NCBI GenBank assembly: GCA_900101355.1
Contig: FMUV01000004.1
Location: 1 to 64,000, forward strand
Origin: Ruminococcus sp. YE282
GTDB lineage: Bacteria; Bacillota; Clostridia; Oscillospirales; Acutalibacteraceae
Reading direction: 5' to 3'
Length of the DNA stretch: 64,000 nt
Notes under the pieces: model-generated
Database searches by the model: none
What the model saw: the letters and a program-made list of their open reading frames with translations, nothing else
What the model was told of the DNA's origin: nothing
Program-made: the position numbers and the translations under genes
Shown: one piece after another, positions 1 to 8,750 of the stretch
How positions within the stretch are numbered: position 1 is the first letter of the stretch
How the letters are laid out: every line of letters starts with the position of its first letter

Positions 1-158
<158 letters not shown>

Positions 159-431
159 TTGTATCTTAAAGCTCTTTCGAACCTTAATATCAATTTCAGA
201 GTTCTCTCTGCTCATCAACAAATACTTGACGTATCCGTGAATTTACGATGTTCTAAAGTACATCTTAAAACTTGTAATTCTTTGAGCTTTCCTCAAAGTC
301 ATTACGGGTTCCTTGTCTCTTTTCGTTGTTTAATTTTCAAGGTCCTGTTGTTCTCTCAAGCGCTTTCTCTCGCCTCTTCCTCAGCGTCTTGTCCGCTTCG
401 TTTTGGCGTTTCGCTCGACCGAACATTTGCT

Positions 432-460
432 ATTATAGTACCTTACGCGACAAAAGTCAA
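432..460 (-). promoter_or_regulatory. rrn promoter for the 16S gene
   Basis: On the minus strand a TTGACT -35 (455-460) and a TATAAT -10 (432-437) are separated by exactly 17 nt. This puts transcription start near 424, about 270 nt before mature 16S, a normal rrn leader length. The leader carries a CTTGAAAATTAAACAAC-like stretch (about 328-344), common in Firmicute rRNA leaders and spacers. Confidence 0.75.
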
Positions 461-908
461 GGGTTTTTTACAAATTTTTTTAAAAAATTTTTCATTAAGG
501 ATATTTAGTCTATAATATCTCTTTTGACACAATATATTGTATGCTTTAAAACTGATTCATATTAATTATTTCTTTTTTAATTTTATATATATGAAAATTT
601 ATTTCGAAATTTTTTAAAATTATTTTTTATTTATAAGATTAGACTTACTGTTAGCTTAATTTTTTATCCGTTTTATAGGATATTAATTGTTCTTATATAT
701 ATGTGTATTTATCGACACAGATTAATGCAAATCCAACGGTTACAAAACGGTTATCAAAAAGCTACAAATATGTAACATTTTAATTTCTTGCAACTTGCCT
801 ATATTTTTGCAGGCTTTTGGCTGCTTTAACGCCCGAATAATATTGCTTTTTGAGAAAAATAGGCATTTTTATTGTGTATATTCACTAAAAATCTCTGCTT
901 GTCCAGGT
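461..908. other. AT-rich intergenic region upstream of rrn and the 3D-protein gene
   Basis: About 450 bp of very AT-rich DNA with no convincing gene. A short direct repeat (AACGGTTACAAAACGGTTAT, about 737-756) is visible but has no assigned role. It separates the leftward rrn promoter from the rightward promoter at 909-937. Confidence 0.6.
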
Positions 909-937
909 TTGACATTGCCAAGAAAGATAATTATAAT
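909..937 (+). promoter_or_regulatory. Consensus sigma-A promoter of the 3D-domain protein gene
   Basis: A perfect TTGACA (909-914), 17-nt spacer and perfect TATAAT (932-937). Start would fall near 944, leaving about 78 nt of leader before the ATG at 1022. Confidence 0.85.
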
Positions 938-1021
938 TAGCAGCAACGTAAAAGCAGCCTGCATTACATGTTATTTTTGACGGGTTATGCTTTACGCACT
1001 AACATAATAAAGGAGAATTAT

Positions 1022-2143
1022 ATGAACAGCATAAAGCGATTTGGTATACTTCGCTCAGCTTGCGCATTAACTCTTGCAGGAATCATGGCAACAGGTTCTG
1101 CGCTTTCAGCCTCGGCTAATGCAAACGATGAGAAAATTACTACCGAACAAATTATGCAAGAAAACAAAACTCTTGATTTTTTAAGCAACACTGACACTTT
1201 TCATGTTTTGACCGCATACGAAGTAACAGTTGACAACTGCGGTACGGTACAAAAAGCTTTATCCGATGGCGGTACAGTCGGTGAATTGCTTGACAGGTCC
1301 GGAATTTTTGTTGATGAGAACCAGATTGTTGTTCCTAATTTGGACACAAAAATCAATTCTGACATCACAGTAAAAATTATAGACGGTAAAAATATTAATG
1401 TAACTGCTGACGGCGAAACAAAAACCGTTTTACTTGGTAACGGTAACATTGTCGAAGCATTAAACGCTGCCGGTTATAATGTATCGGATGACGATATTTT
1501 AAATGTTTCAAGATACAGTAATACCGAAGAGGTTTCGGATGTAACTATTCAGAGAGTTACATATTTAACAAAAAACTCTACTGAAAAAATCAAGTATGAA
1601 ACCGAAGAGAAGAAGTCTGACAAACTTGACCTTGGCGACTCAAAGGTTGAGCAAAAAGGCGAAGACGGTGAAAAGCAAATCACCACAAAATACAAATATG
1701 TAGACGGAAAAGAGGACTCAAAAACTGTTGTTGATTCAAAAGTTGTGAAGGAAGCTGTAAATGAGATAAAACTCATTGGCACAAAGGGAGCCTCCTCCGA
1801 TAAGTCATTGGGAACATTCACTGACAGTAACGGAACCAAAGTTTCATATACTAAGGTGTTAACAGGCTCAGGAACCGCGTATACGGCTCCTGCAGGCGCA
1901 GGCACGGCAACAGGGGTTCCTGCCTATCACGGAGGCGTTGCGGTTAATCCAAACATAATTCCGTACGGCTCTAAGCTTTATATCGAATCAACAGACGGAA
2001 GCTTTGTTTACGGATATGCAACAGCCGTTGATACGGGCGGAGCATTGATGGACGGTTCCGCAATTGTCGATTGTTTCTACAACACATATGATGAATGTGT
2101 TACGTTTGGCAGACGCAATGTAAACGTATATATAATAGGATAA
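1022..2143 (+). CDS. Secreted cell-wall protein with DUF348-like repeats and C-terminal 3D domain (YabE/RpfB-like)
   Basis: A 373-residue exported protein. The start at 1022 is preferred over an upstream ATG at 968 because AAAGGAG lies 6 nt before it and a signal peptide (ending near Ser-Ala-Ser-Ala) then begins at residue 1. The middle resembles the ubiquitin-like DUF348 repeats of YabE/RpfB proteins (IDGKNINVTADG-type strands), followed by a charged Lys/Glu/Asp segment with a G5-like stretch. The last ~90 residues are a 3D domain with conserved aspartates (AVDTGGAL, then IVDCFY), a double-psi barrel fold of lytic transglycosylase type. Family knowledge suggests peptidoglycan cleavage or remodelling at the wall; the substrate is inferred. 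It is a single-gene unit with its own promoter and terminator. Confidence 0.88.
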   Translation: MNSIKRFGILRSACALTLAGIMATGSALSASANANDEKITTEQIMQENKTLDFLSNTDTFHVLTAYEVTVDNCGTVQKALSDGGTVGELLDRSGIFVDENQIVVPNLDTKINSDITVKIIDGKNINVTADGETKTVLLGNGNIVEALNAAGYNVSDDDILNVSRYSNTEEVSDVTIQRVTYLTKNSTEKIKYETEEKKSDKLDLGDSKVEQKGEDGEKQITTKYKYVDGKEDSKTVVDSKVVKEAVNEIKLIGTKGASSDKSLGTFTDSNGTKVSYTKVLTGSGTAYTAPAGAGTATGVPAYHGGVAVNPNIIPYGSKLYIESTDGSFVYGYATAVDTGGALMDGSAIVDCFYNTYDECVTFGRRNVNVYIIG

Positions 2144-2150
2144 GCTTTTG

Positions 2151-2174
2151 GGACGAACGTTGTTCGTCCTTTTT
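2151..2174 (+). terminator. Rho-independent terminator of the 3D-protein gene
   Basis: GGACGAA / TTCGTCC stem with a 5-nt loop followed by a T run, 7 nt after the stop codon. Confidence 0.85.
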
Positions 2175-2199
2175 GCTTAATATGAAAAAGATTAAAGTA

Positions 2200-2228
2200 T
2201 TGATTTATTTTGATGAATGAGTTATAAT
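2200..2228 (+). promoter_or_regulatory. Promoter of the lipoprotein gene
   Basis: TTGATT (2200-2205), 17-nt spacer, TATAAT (2223-2228), about 43 nt upstream of the start codon. Confidence 0.65.
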
Positions 2229-2270
2229 AATGTTTGAATTTAAAAATCTGCCCTTGAAAGGACTATAAGT

Positions 2271-2843
2271 ATGAAAAGAATTTTTGCCGCTCTGTTATGC
2301 GCAGGACTGATGGCAGTTTCGTTTGCAGGTTGCGGATATAAAGACGCCCTTGATTCACAGCAAACAGCTCAGTCAACAGAAGACCAAGCAGAAGAAACAA
2401 CAGCTCCCTTAGCCGAGGCTGCTGATTTTGAAGATAATTATGACGGATTATGCTCCTACTTTGCAAAACTCGGATATATCGCCACTAAAGACGGTGAGAT
2501 TGACAATGACAAGGTTACAAAGATGGATGCATCATTGGTTGGTGCAAAAGAAGGCAAGAAGTTCACCGCAACGAATAACGGCAAGGCTGTAACAATAGAG
2601 CTTTATGAATATGATTTAAACAATCTGAATTATACGGCTAAAAGTGTTATCGATTCAGTAAAAAAAGACGGTTCGTTTGTAATTCTTGATTTGCCGGCTG
2701 TAACTGCTTATCTTTCTGACAACGGAAAATATATGATGATATATACCGATAACAGCATTGATAAGAAAAATCCCGATGAAAATTCAGACAGTTATAAGCA
2801 CCGCGAACAAGTAATTGAGAGTTTCAAAGAATTTCACAAATAA
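2271..2843 (+). CDS. Predicted lipoprotein of unknown function
   Basis: A 190-residue protein with a type II signal peptide: basic N-terminus (MKR), hydrophobic core and a lipobox SFAGC, so Cys21 would be lipidated. A Gln/Thr/Glu-rich linker follows, then an alpha/beta region of about 140 residues that I do not recognise. A GAAAGGA ribosome site precedes the ATG. It has its own promoter and terminator. It is most likely anchored to the outer face of the membrane; no enzymatic motif is visible. Confidence 0.8.
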   Translation: MKRIFAALLCAGLMAVSFAGCGYKDALDSQQTAQSTEDQAEETTAPLAEAADFEDNYDGLCSYFAKLGYIATKDGEIDNDKVTKMDASLVGAKEGKKFTATNNGKAVTIELYEYDLNNLNYTAKSVIDSVKKDGSFVILDLPAVTAYLSDNGKYMMIYTDNSIDKKNPDENSDSYKHREQVIESFKEFHK

Positions 2844-2859
2844 TTAATACAGTAAAATC

Positions 2860-2898
2860 AAAAGGTTAGATTGCACAATCGGCAATCTAACCTTTTTT
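2860..2898. terminator. Terminator after the lipoprotein gene, possibly bidirectional
   Basis: A 14-bp stem (AAAAGGTTAGATTG / CAATCTAACCTTTT) followed by a T run on the plus strand. The minus-strand tail is also T-rich, so it may serve the convergent GNAT gene. Confidence 0.8.
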
Positions 2899-2954
2899 GT
2901 TTTGAAAATAAAACATTATATACAACCTTTAAACATTGCCGTAATGCGTTATTT

Positions 2955-3470
2955 TTAATATTTTAATAAGTTTTCTTTTTTTATCTCCATTTCAATAATA
3001 TTCCAAGGTTGACCATATACTATTTCCACTTCGTTAAAGCCGACCGATTTATAACACATAAGGGCAGGAGCATTATTTTCAAAAACACCTATGGTAACCC
3101 TCTCAACAGCTAATATATCAAATGCATATTTTAAACCTAACGTAAGCATTTGCTTTCCGTAACCTTTTCCTCTAAGGGCGTCATCTACAATAACCCATCC
3201 AAAACGCAATTGTCTGTTGTCTCCCCCTGTGTATCTCATAATAAAATGCCCGACAACTCTGTTATCATCATCAATTGCCGTCCAAGGATAAAAATTATCG
3301 GGCTCAACACAATCACCATTATCATTTTTGTATTTTGCATCAATAATATTTGCATTAACGGGATATTCACCAAAACGTTCCCCACCCCATTTTTGAAATA
3401 CGGTTTCATCTTTTACCCACTCTGCGATTGCTTCCGAATCGCAGCTTTTATAAGGTCTTAATCTAATCAT
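2955..3470 (-). CDS. GNAT-family N-acetyltransferase
   Basis: A 171-residue protein with the GNAT fold. The acetyl-CoA pyrophosphate-binding motif A appears as VDDALRGKGYGKQML (about residues 94-108; R/QxxGxG/A form), followed by the alpha/beta core and a C-terminal strand with IGVFENNAPALMCYKSVGF, the usual motif B region. It resembles the RimJ/RimL-like and aminoglycoside-type acetyltransferases; the acceptor cannot be told from sequence. It stands alone between the rpsI terminator and the bidirectional terminator, and is convergent with the lipoprotein gene. Confidence 0.85.
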   Translation of the reverse strand: MIRLRPYKSCDSEAIAEWVKDETVFQKWGGERFGEYPVNANIIDAKYKNDNGDCVEPDNFYPWTAIDDDNRVVGHFIMRYTGGDNRQLRFGWVIVDDALRGKGYGKQMLTLGLKYAFDILAVERVTIGVFENNAPALMCYKSVGFNEVEIVYGQPWNIIEMEIKKENLLKY

Positions 3471-3531
3471 TTTAAACCTTTCTTAGTTTATTAAACAAAA
3501 ATTAATTGCTTCTTGTTAATTGAATTTTAAC

Positions 3532-3571
3532 AAAAAGGACATTTCCCAGTATTTCCACTGAAAAATGTCCT
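3532..3571 (-). terminator. Terminator of the rplM-rpsI operon
   Basis: AGGACATTT / AAATGTCCT stem with a second inner CAGT / ACTG stem, followed on the minus strand by TTTTT. It lies about 125 nt downstream of the rpsI stop. Confidence 0.75.
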
Positions 3572-3695
3572 GTACATACCAATATAGTTGTTGCAAAGTT
3601 GTATTTGATGCAAATTTTGCCACACCTGACAACATACCGCAACTTTTGTAGCCCTTGTGAAACGAGCTTTTCTTGATATTCTTGTATCTGAAAGA

Positions 3696-4097
3696 TTATC
3701 TCTTGGAGAACTGTGGTGCTCTACGAGCTGCTTTGAGACCGTATTTCTTACGCTCTTTCATTCTTGGGTCACGAGTGAGGAAGCCGGCTTTCTTAAGCTT
3801 GCCTCTGAGGTTCTCACTGTCATACTGGAGAAGAGCTCTTGAAATTCCGTGACGGATTGCACCGGCCTGACCTGTTACGCCGCCGCCTGCAACTCTGCAA
3901 ACTACGTCGAACTTTTCGTCAGTTTCAGTCAAAGCGAGAGGCTGTCTTACAATCAGCTTGAGTGTTTCAAGACCGAAATAATCGTCAATGTCACGGTCGT
4001 TGATTGTGATTTTGCCTGTGCCCTGATAAAGTCTTACTCTTGCAACGGAGCTTTTTCTTCTGCCTGTGCCATAAAAATAAGCTGTGTTATCGTACAT
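3696..4097 (-). CDS. rpsI: 30S ribosomal protein S9
   Basis: A 133-residue protein with the S9/uS9 hallmarks: an N-terminal [13 protein letters not shown] region, a central [19 protein letters not shown] core and the C-terminal basic tail ending in KR that reaches the P-site tRNA. It lies 17 nt downstream of rplM, the universally conserved L13-S9 pair. Confidence 0.98.
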   Translation of the reverse strand: MYDNTAYFYGTGRRKSSVARVRLYQGTGKITINDRDIDDYFGLETLKLIVRQPLALTETDEKFDVVCRVAGGGVTGQAGAIRHGISRALLQYDSENLRGKLKKAGFLTRDPRMKERKKYGLKAARRAPQFSKR

Positions 4098-4114
4098 TAT
4101 GTTCTGCCTCCTTC

Positions 4115-4543
4115 TTATGCTTCAACCGTCTGAGGCTTCTGAGCCTGATGGTTGTGTTCTGCACCCTCAAAGAGTCTTAATCTTAAAAGAGCTGCTCTGC
4201 CGAGTGTGTTCTTTGGAAGCATACCCTTAACGGCAAGCTCCATAGCCTTTGTAGGCTTTGTTGCCATAAGTGTATCATAGCGTGTTTCTTTAAGGTGGCC
4301 GATATAGCCTGTATGACGCTGCCATTTCTTCTGAGTAAGCTTATTGCCTGTCAAAACAGCATCTTTGCAGTTGATGATAATTACGTGGTCGCCGCAGTCA
4401 ACGTTTGGTGTAAAAGTAGGCTTATGCTTGCCTCTCAAAAGTACGGCAGCCTGAGCAGCAACTCTGCCAAGCGGCTTGCCTGCTGCGTCAATAACGAACC
4501 AGTTGCGTTCAACTTCGCTTTTTTTAGCTAAATATGTTGACAT
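4115..4543 (-). CDS. rplM: 50S ribosomal protein L13
   Basis: A 142-residue protein matching L13/uL13 end to end: [19 protein letters not shown] near residue 15, GDHVIIINC around residue 50 and the YRHTGY-like [13 protein letters not shown] segment near residue 74. It is the first gene of the rplM-rpsI operon. An AGGAGG site precedes the ATG and a near-consensus promoter lies just upstream. The leader is short, about 30 nt, so no room for a large regulatory RNA structure is seen. Confidence 0.98.
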   Translation of the reverse strand: MSTYLAKKSEVERNWFVIDAAGKPLGRVAAQAAVLLRGKHKPTFTPNVDCGDHVIIINCKDAVLTGNKLTQKKWQRHTGYIGHLKETRYDTLMATKPTKAMELAVKGMLPKNTLGRAALLRLRLFEGAEHNHQAQKPQTVEA

Positions 4544-4576
4544 ATTAATTCCTCCTGTATTTTTCGTGTAAATATG

Positions 4577-4605
4577 ATTATATTACATAAAACAGACAAA
4601 GTCAA
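4577..4605 (-). promoter_or_regulatory. Promoter of rplM-rpsI
   Basis: Minus strand TTGACT (4600-4605), 17-nt spacer, TATAAT (4577-4582). Confidence 0.8.
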
Positions 4606-4696
4606 CACTTTTTCCGAAAAATTTAATTTAGCTCTTTACAATCTCTTGATTTTGCAAATATACTCTTTTATTCTCTTAAATACTCACAAGCTATTT

Positions 4697-4726
4697 TTGA
4701 TAATTAATTTAATCAAAATGTTATAT
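4697..4726 (+). promoter_or_regulatory. Possible promoter of the UspA-like gene
   Basis: TTGATA (4697-4702), 18-nt spacer, TTATAT (4721-4726), about 80 nt before the start codon. The hexamers are only moderate matches. Confidence 0.4.
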
Positions 4727-4810
4727 TTCACAATAAATTCACATTACCGATATATTCCTTTCAAAATGAGGGGGTATTATATAGCCACAATAACAAAGGA
4801 GGTGACACCG

Positions 4811-5227
4811 ATGTTCAACGATAAGCCGTCAATACTCGCTTGCGTTACAAGTCAAACCGACTGCGACAGAATTATAAAAGCAGCAAAGATAATTGCTGAC
4901 GAAGAGGATTGTGAACTAAGAGTTCTCAGTATTCTCAGACCTACTACCGAATATGTGAGTGTAAGCGACACTATTGAATACCTTTACAGCGTATCTAAAA
5001 GTGCGGGAGCAGATATGACCGTTTTATTTAACGGCAACGCACCAAAAGCCACGGCAGATTTTGTTAAAGAGAATAACATCAGTCGTATTGTAACAGGTAT
5101 GCATGACGGCGGAAGCAAGAGTTTTCTTGTTAAATTTAATAAACTTGCACCTGACGTTTCAATAACTATGGTTGCTAAGGACAACCGTATCTATACAATA
5201 GAACTGTGCAAGACTTATTCAGATTAA
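4811..5227 (+). CDS. Universal-stress-protein-like (UspA fold) protein
   Basis: A 138-residue protein. The reading frame is open from 4574 but the start at 4811 is chosen because a near-perfect anti-Shine-Dalgarno match (AAAGGAGGTGAC) precedes it. The sequence follows the Rossmann-like UspA/KdpD C-terminal pattern: beta strand SILACVTSQTDCDRIIKAA, then ELRVLSILRP, a middle helix, and FVKENNISRIVTGMHDGG, which corresponds to the ATP-loop strand. The typical G-2x-G-9x-G(S/T) loop is only partly present, so nucleotide binding is uncertain. It is monocistronic with a strong terminator. Confidence 0.7.
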   Translation: MFNDKPSILACVTSQTDCDRIIKAAKIIADEEDCELRVLSILRPTTEYVSVSDTIEYLYSVSKSAGADMTVLFNGNAPKATADFVKENNISRIVTGMHDGGSKSFLVKFNKLAPDVSITMVAKDNRIYTIELCKTYSD

Positions 5228-5305
5228 AAGTTTCTCTCCTTATTTATATATATTTGTTAATTTCTATCTCCTTTCTTTCTAAGAAATAAATATAATCTCT
5301 CTCAA

Positions 5306-5346
5306 GACAAACGGGCTGGCAATATGTCAGCCCGTTTGTCATTTTA
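5306..5346. terminator. Strong terminator between the UspA-like gene and the HAD gene
   Basis: A 13-bp perfect stem (5306-5318 with 5328-5340) with a 9-nt loop and an ATTTTAT tail. It lies between two convergent genes and may act on both. Confidence 0.85.
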
Positions 5347-5394
5347 TAAATTTGCACTTACATTATATAAACAATACAAAGTTATCAAGAAAAA

Positions 5395-6255
5395 CTAAAA
5401 TTCCGAATTGTGCCTTATCAAAATATCAATAAGTTCAGCCACGCCGTCCTCATCGTTAGAATTAACAACAGTATCGGAGTTTTTTATACATAATGGAGAC
5501 GCATTTTTTACTGCCGCTCCCAAACCGGCAATATCAATCATATCCGCATCATTGTCGGCGTTACCGCAGGCAGCAACATTCGTCATTTCCAACCCTATGT
5601 TGTTGCAAACCCAGCTTAGTGCGCAGGCCTTGGTTGCCGATTTATCCATAAATTCAACAAAGTGTTCGGACGATGAGGTTATATACATACTGTGTGCCGA
5701 AACCTCAATCAAGTCTCTTACTTTTTCACGCAAACTTCTGTCATTGCAAACATATTCTACGCTGTCTAGCTTTTTGCGATTCTCAAAAATAAACTTTCGC
5801 ATATTCTCAATATGCCCGTGCGACGCCTTAACATAATCAACATAGGCTTCGCTGCAACCGTATTTCATCGGGTCATCCGTGTAACGACGGTCGGTGTATG
5901 TCAGTCCGCCCACAAACGCTTCAAAAATCAAATCATAAGGCTCTGTAATTTTTAACAAAGAAAGAACATCGGATTCCTTTAGCAAAGAGGTGTGGAAAAT
6001 CTCTCCGTTTTTATTACAGATTACGGCTCCGTTTGATGCGATAACGTAGTTTAAGCCGTCAATTTTAAGAACATCTTTATGCATTGAACCAAACGGTCTG
6101 CCGCTTGCCGCAACAACTTCAATTCCGTTTTTTATCGCTGTCTCAATGGCTGACCTGACTTTAGGCGAAAGCGTATTGTCGCTTCTCAGTGTTGTGCCGT
6201 CCAAGTCGAGTGACAGCAGCTTTATTTTTTCATTACCTAAAACATCTTTAATCAT
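5395..6255 (-). CDS. HAD-superfamily (Cof-type) phosphatase
   Basis: A 286-residue Cof-like haloacid dehalogenase. Motif I is DLDGT (residues 17-21; Asp17 nucleophile, Asp19 acid/base), motif II is the Ser-Gly pair in AASGRP (about 50-53), motif III a lysine near 205-209 (DKSATKACAL; the usual form is DKG-KG) and motif IV GNADND (231-236) for Mg2+ binding. The C2-type cap lies between motifs II and III. Members dephosphorylate sugar phosphates, flavin or pyridoxal phosphates; the substrate cannot be assigned. It lies 52 nt downstream of the histidine kinase on the same strand and could be cotranscribed with it. Confidence 0.9.
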   Translation of the reverse strand: MIKDVLGNEKIKLLSLDLDGTTLRSDNTLSPKVRSAIETAIKNGIEVVAASGRPFGSMHKDVLKIDGLNYVIASNGAVICNKNGEIFHTSLLKESDVLSLLKITEPYDLIFEAFVGGLTYTDRRYTDDPMKYGCSEAYVDYVKASHGHIENMRKFIFENRKKLDSVEYVCNDRSLREKVRDLIEVSAHSMYITSSSEHFVEFMDKSATKACALSWVCNNIGLEMTNVAACGNADNDADMIDIAGLGAAVKNASPLCIKNSDTVVNSNDEDGVAELIDILIRHNSEF

Positions 6256-6307
6256 ACTTCATCAATATAAATAGTAAGGGCGATGTTGAACACCGCCCAA
6301 GTTTTAA

Positions 6308-7867
6308 TTACTGCTTTTTATTTTGTCTGAGCTTCTTTACGGAAACGTATTCAAGTTCAAACCAGAACGTACTGCCCTTGCCGGGAGTGCTTCTTACTCC
6401 ATAGTGGGCATTGTGCGAATCCAATATGCTCTTTACGATTGACAAGCCAAGACCCGTGCCTATAACTCCTCGCTTGTGCTCCTTGTCAACCTTATAATAT
6501 CTTTCCCAAATATATTCAAGCTTGTCGGCAGGAATACCCTCGCCGTGGTCTGTGACCTCAACAACAACCTTTTTATCCTTAACCTTTTGCGTTACGATAA
6601 CGGTTTTGTCGTCGCCAACGTGATTAATTGCGTTATTAACAAGATTGTATATAACCTGAGAAATTTTAAGTTCATCGGCATTTACATATACATTTTCATT
6701 GCTTTCAAATGTTATGTTAAAGCCGTCCTGCTCGATAAGTTTTGCATATCTCTGGAAAATATTATTTATACTGTCGGTCAGGCAGAAAGTATGTTTATCC
6801 GGTTGGATTGCACCCGACTGAATTTTTGAAAGGTCAAGCAAATCATTAACAAGACTTGACAACCTTGTAGCCTCATCAATTATAATTTGGATATTTTCCG
6901 GTGTGTTCTCTCCGGGCAGGTCACGCATAACTTCTCCGTATCCGGTAATCATAGTCAGCGGCGTACGCAAGTCGTGTGAGATGTTTGCAATAAGTTCCTG
7001 CTGAAGCTTTTCGGTTGCCGCAAGTTCTGTTTTGGCATAGTTAAGAGTGTTGTTAAGCTCCTCTACCTCAAGATAACCTGTGGCATTAAAATTAACATCA
7101 TAATTTTTCTTTGCAAGTTCTTTTGCCGACGTATTGGTCTTTGAAATAGGCTTTGCAATACGATGACTTGCATACAGTGAAAAAATAACAGACAACATTA
7201 TGAACACAATTGAAACCATAAGCATCTGTCCTTTGATTATCTCAACCGTGTTACTGAGCGGAGTAATCGAAGAGGTGATAATCAAAAAACATTCTCTTCC
7301 GTTGTCCATGCCGATTATATCGGCATACACCATATTTTGGGAGCTTTCATTTTCGTTGCTGCGAAAATGTATCTGGCTCTTTGCAGTATCGTCTGTTGAC
7401 TGGGTTCCCAACATATTTGCAAGTCTCTGTCGGGCAATTTTTGCATCATCATTGCTGGTAATGCACATATAGTGACCGCCGTTATCGCTTGCGTCTTTGT
7501 AATATCCGTATACATCGTGGTATTCAAGCTTTAATGCAGTAGACGGATTGTCGTACTCACAATCGTAAATAAGATTAAACAGCGAATTTGAGTCATAAAC
7601 ATAAACCGAAAGGTTGTTATAACTCGCAATATTCTCAATGGTTTCCTGTACATTCTTATTTTCCTGAATAGATTTTGAAATTACAGAAGCATTTCGCTCA
7701 ACCTGAGAAGTTTTTGATATAGTATAAAACGATTCAAGAAAAAAAGACTGAAAAACCCAGAGAATAATCAAAATTATGCCGCCGAACAGCAAAAAGTAAC
7801 ACAAAAGCTTAAACTGAAGCGGCATTAAATTTAACTTAGACCTAAAGCGTTTCAAACCTGTATCCAA
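6308..7867 (-). CDS. Membrane sensor histidine kinase
   Basis: A 519-residue kinase. TM1 is about residues 19-41, a 170-residue extracytoplasmic sensor region follows, TM2 is about 213-234, then a HAMP domain (RIAKPISKTN onward). The HisKA H-box ISHDLRTPL places the phospho-acceptor at His298. The HATPase_c domain shows the N box (NLVNNAINH), G1 (DHGEGIP) and G2 (GTGLGLSIV). It phosphorylates the response regulator whose gene overlaps its 5' end by 26 nt. The sensor region is not one I recognise, so the signal is unknown. Confidence 0.95.
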   Translation of the reverse strand: MDTGLKRFRSKLNLMPLQFKLLCYFLLFGGIILIILWVFQSFFLESFYTISKTSQVERNASVISKSIQENKNVQETIENIASYNNLSVYVYDSNSLFNLIYDCEYDNPSTALKLEYHDVYGYYKDASDNGGHYMCITSNDDAKIARQRLANMLGTQSTDDTAKSQIHFRSNENESSQNMVYADIIGMDNGRECFLIITSSITPLSNTVEIIKGQMLMVSIVFIMLSVIFSLYASHRIAKPISKTNTSAKELAKKNYDVNFNATGYLEVEELNNTLNYAKTELAATEKLQQELIANISHDLRTPLTMITGYGEVMRDLPGENTPENIQIIIDEATRLSSLVNDLLDLSKIQSGAIQPDKHTFCLTDSINNIFQRYAKLIEQDGFNITFESNENVYVNADELKISQVIYNLVNNAINHVGDDKTVIVTQKVKDKKVVVEVTDHGEGIPADKLEYIWERYYKVDKEHKRGVIGTGLGLSIVKSILDSHNAHYGVRSTPGKGSTFWFELEYVSVKKLRQNKKQ

Positions 7868-8525
7868 CTCCTCGCAGGGTAACTATACATTTGCTGTATT
7901 CGCCTAGACTTTTTCTGAGCAACTTAATGTGAGTATCAAGGGTTCTTTCGTCGCCGAAGAAATCATACCCCCATACCTCGCTGATAAGGCTTTCACGTGT
8001 GAGCGCAAGACCTTTGTTTTTGACCATATAAAAGAACAAATCATATTCCTTTGGGGTCATCTCTACCCTTTTGCCGTCTACCGTTACAATTCTGGCAGAA
8101 AAATCAACCGACAGTCCCTTGTATGTAAATACGTCTTTTTTTACTTCTTTTTGTTCCGAAGTATGTGTGCGCTTTATTACCGCATTTACACGCATCATAA
8201 GTTCTTTCGGAGAAAACGGCTTTACAACATAGTCGTCGCTTCCTAACTCAAAACCGTGGATTTTATCGTATTCCTCTCCCCTTGCGGAAAGCATAATAAT
8301 CGGGGTATTGGGTTTGAATTTTTTTATTTCACGGCAAGCCGAAAATCCGTCAAGTTCAGGCATCATAACGTCCATAATTATAAGATCAAAATTTTCTTTT
8401 CTGCAAACCTGAATTGCCTGCATACCGTCAACGGCTTCGTCAACTTCATAGCCCTCAAACTCAGCATACTTTCTGATTATTTGTCTGATTCTGAATTCAT
8501 CGTCAACCACAAGTATCTTGTACAT
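7842..8525 (-). CDS. OmpR/PhoB-family response regulator
   Basis: A 227-residue regulator with a receiver domain (VVDDE at 7-10, phospho-acceptor Asp52 in IIMDVMMPE, Lys in VVKPF) and a C-terminal winged helix (TPKEYDLFFYMVKN, then RTLDTHIKLLRKSLG and VRGVGYRF-like LRGVGYRFE). It forms an operon with the kinase at 6308-7867. Its promoter overlaps the divergent fumarate hydratase promoter, so it could regulate both units; that link is inference. Confidence 0.95.
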   Translation of the reverse strand: MYKILVVDDEFRIRQIIRKYAEFEGYEVDEAVDGMQAIQVCRKENFDLIIMDVMMPELDGFSACREIKKFKPNTPIIMLSARGEEYDKIHGFELGSDDYVVKPFSPKELMMRVNAVIKRTHTSEQKEVKKDVFTYKGLSVDFSARIVTVDGKRVEMTPKEYDLFFYMVKNKGLALTRESLISEVWGYDFFGDERTLDTHIKLLRKSLGEYSKCIVTLRGVGYRFETL

Positions 8526-8594
8526 TTTAACACTTCCTCATTAACAGTATAACCTGTATTTGTGACAAAAATTTGATGTTTTTATGCTGATTGT

Positions 8595-8623
8595 ATTATA
8601 ACATACTTTGTCACATATTGAAA
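8595..8623 (-). promoter_or_regulatory. Promoter of the two-component operon
   Basis: Minus strand: TATAAT (8595-8600) with an extended -10 TGT immediately upstream, and a weak -35 TTTCAA (8618-8623) at 17 nt. The -35 hexamer is shared with the opposite-strand promoter. Confidence 0.6.
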
Positions 8624-8646
8624 TAGGTGCAGAAAAGATTTATAAT
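8618..8646 (+). promoter_or_regulatory. Promoter of the fumarate hydratase genes
   Basis: TTGAAA (8618-8623), 17-nt spacer, TATAAT (8641-8646). Leader of about 98 nt to the ATG at 8751. Confidence 0.7.
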
Positions 8647-8659
8647 ATATAAACAGTTA

Positions 8660-8720
8660 ATTGGGAGTACCGAATCAAAATTATCTTGCAATTTAATTTT
8701 TTAAGCGGTGACTGCCCAAT
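8660..8720 (+). promoter_or_regulatory. Leader-RNA stem upstream of fumarate hydratase
   Basis: ATTGGGAGTACC (8660-8671) can pair with GGTGACTGCCCAAT (8707-8720) across two single-nt bulges, giving 12 bp in the predicted 5' leader. It ends 30 nt before the start codon. No known riboswitch class is recognised. Confidence 0.45.
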
Positions 8721-8750
8721 CTATTAATTTATCCGAAAGGAATACACGGT

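Noticed and set aside
159..515. 118-residue open frame in the rrn leader
   Set aside because: It lies over the 16S leader and promoter, has no ribosome site and no protein-like composition.
1201..1905. Minus-strand frames inside the 3D protein gene
   Set aside because: Mirror frames of a gene with clear family motifs.
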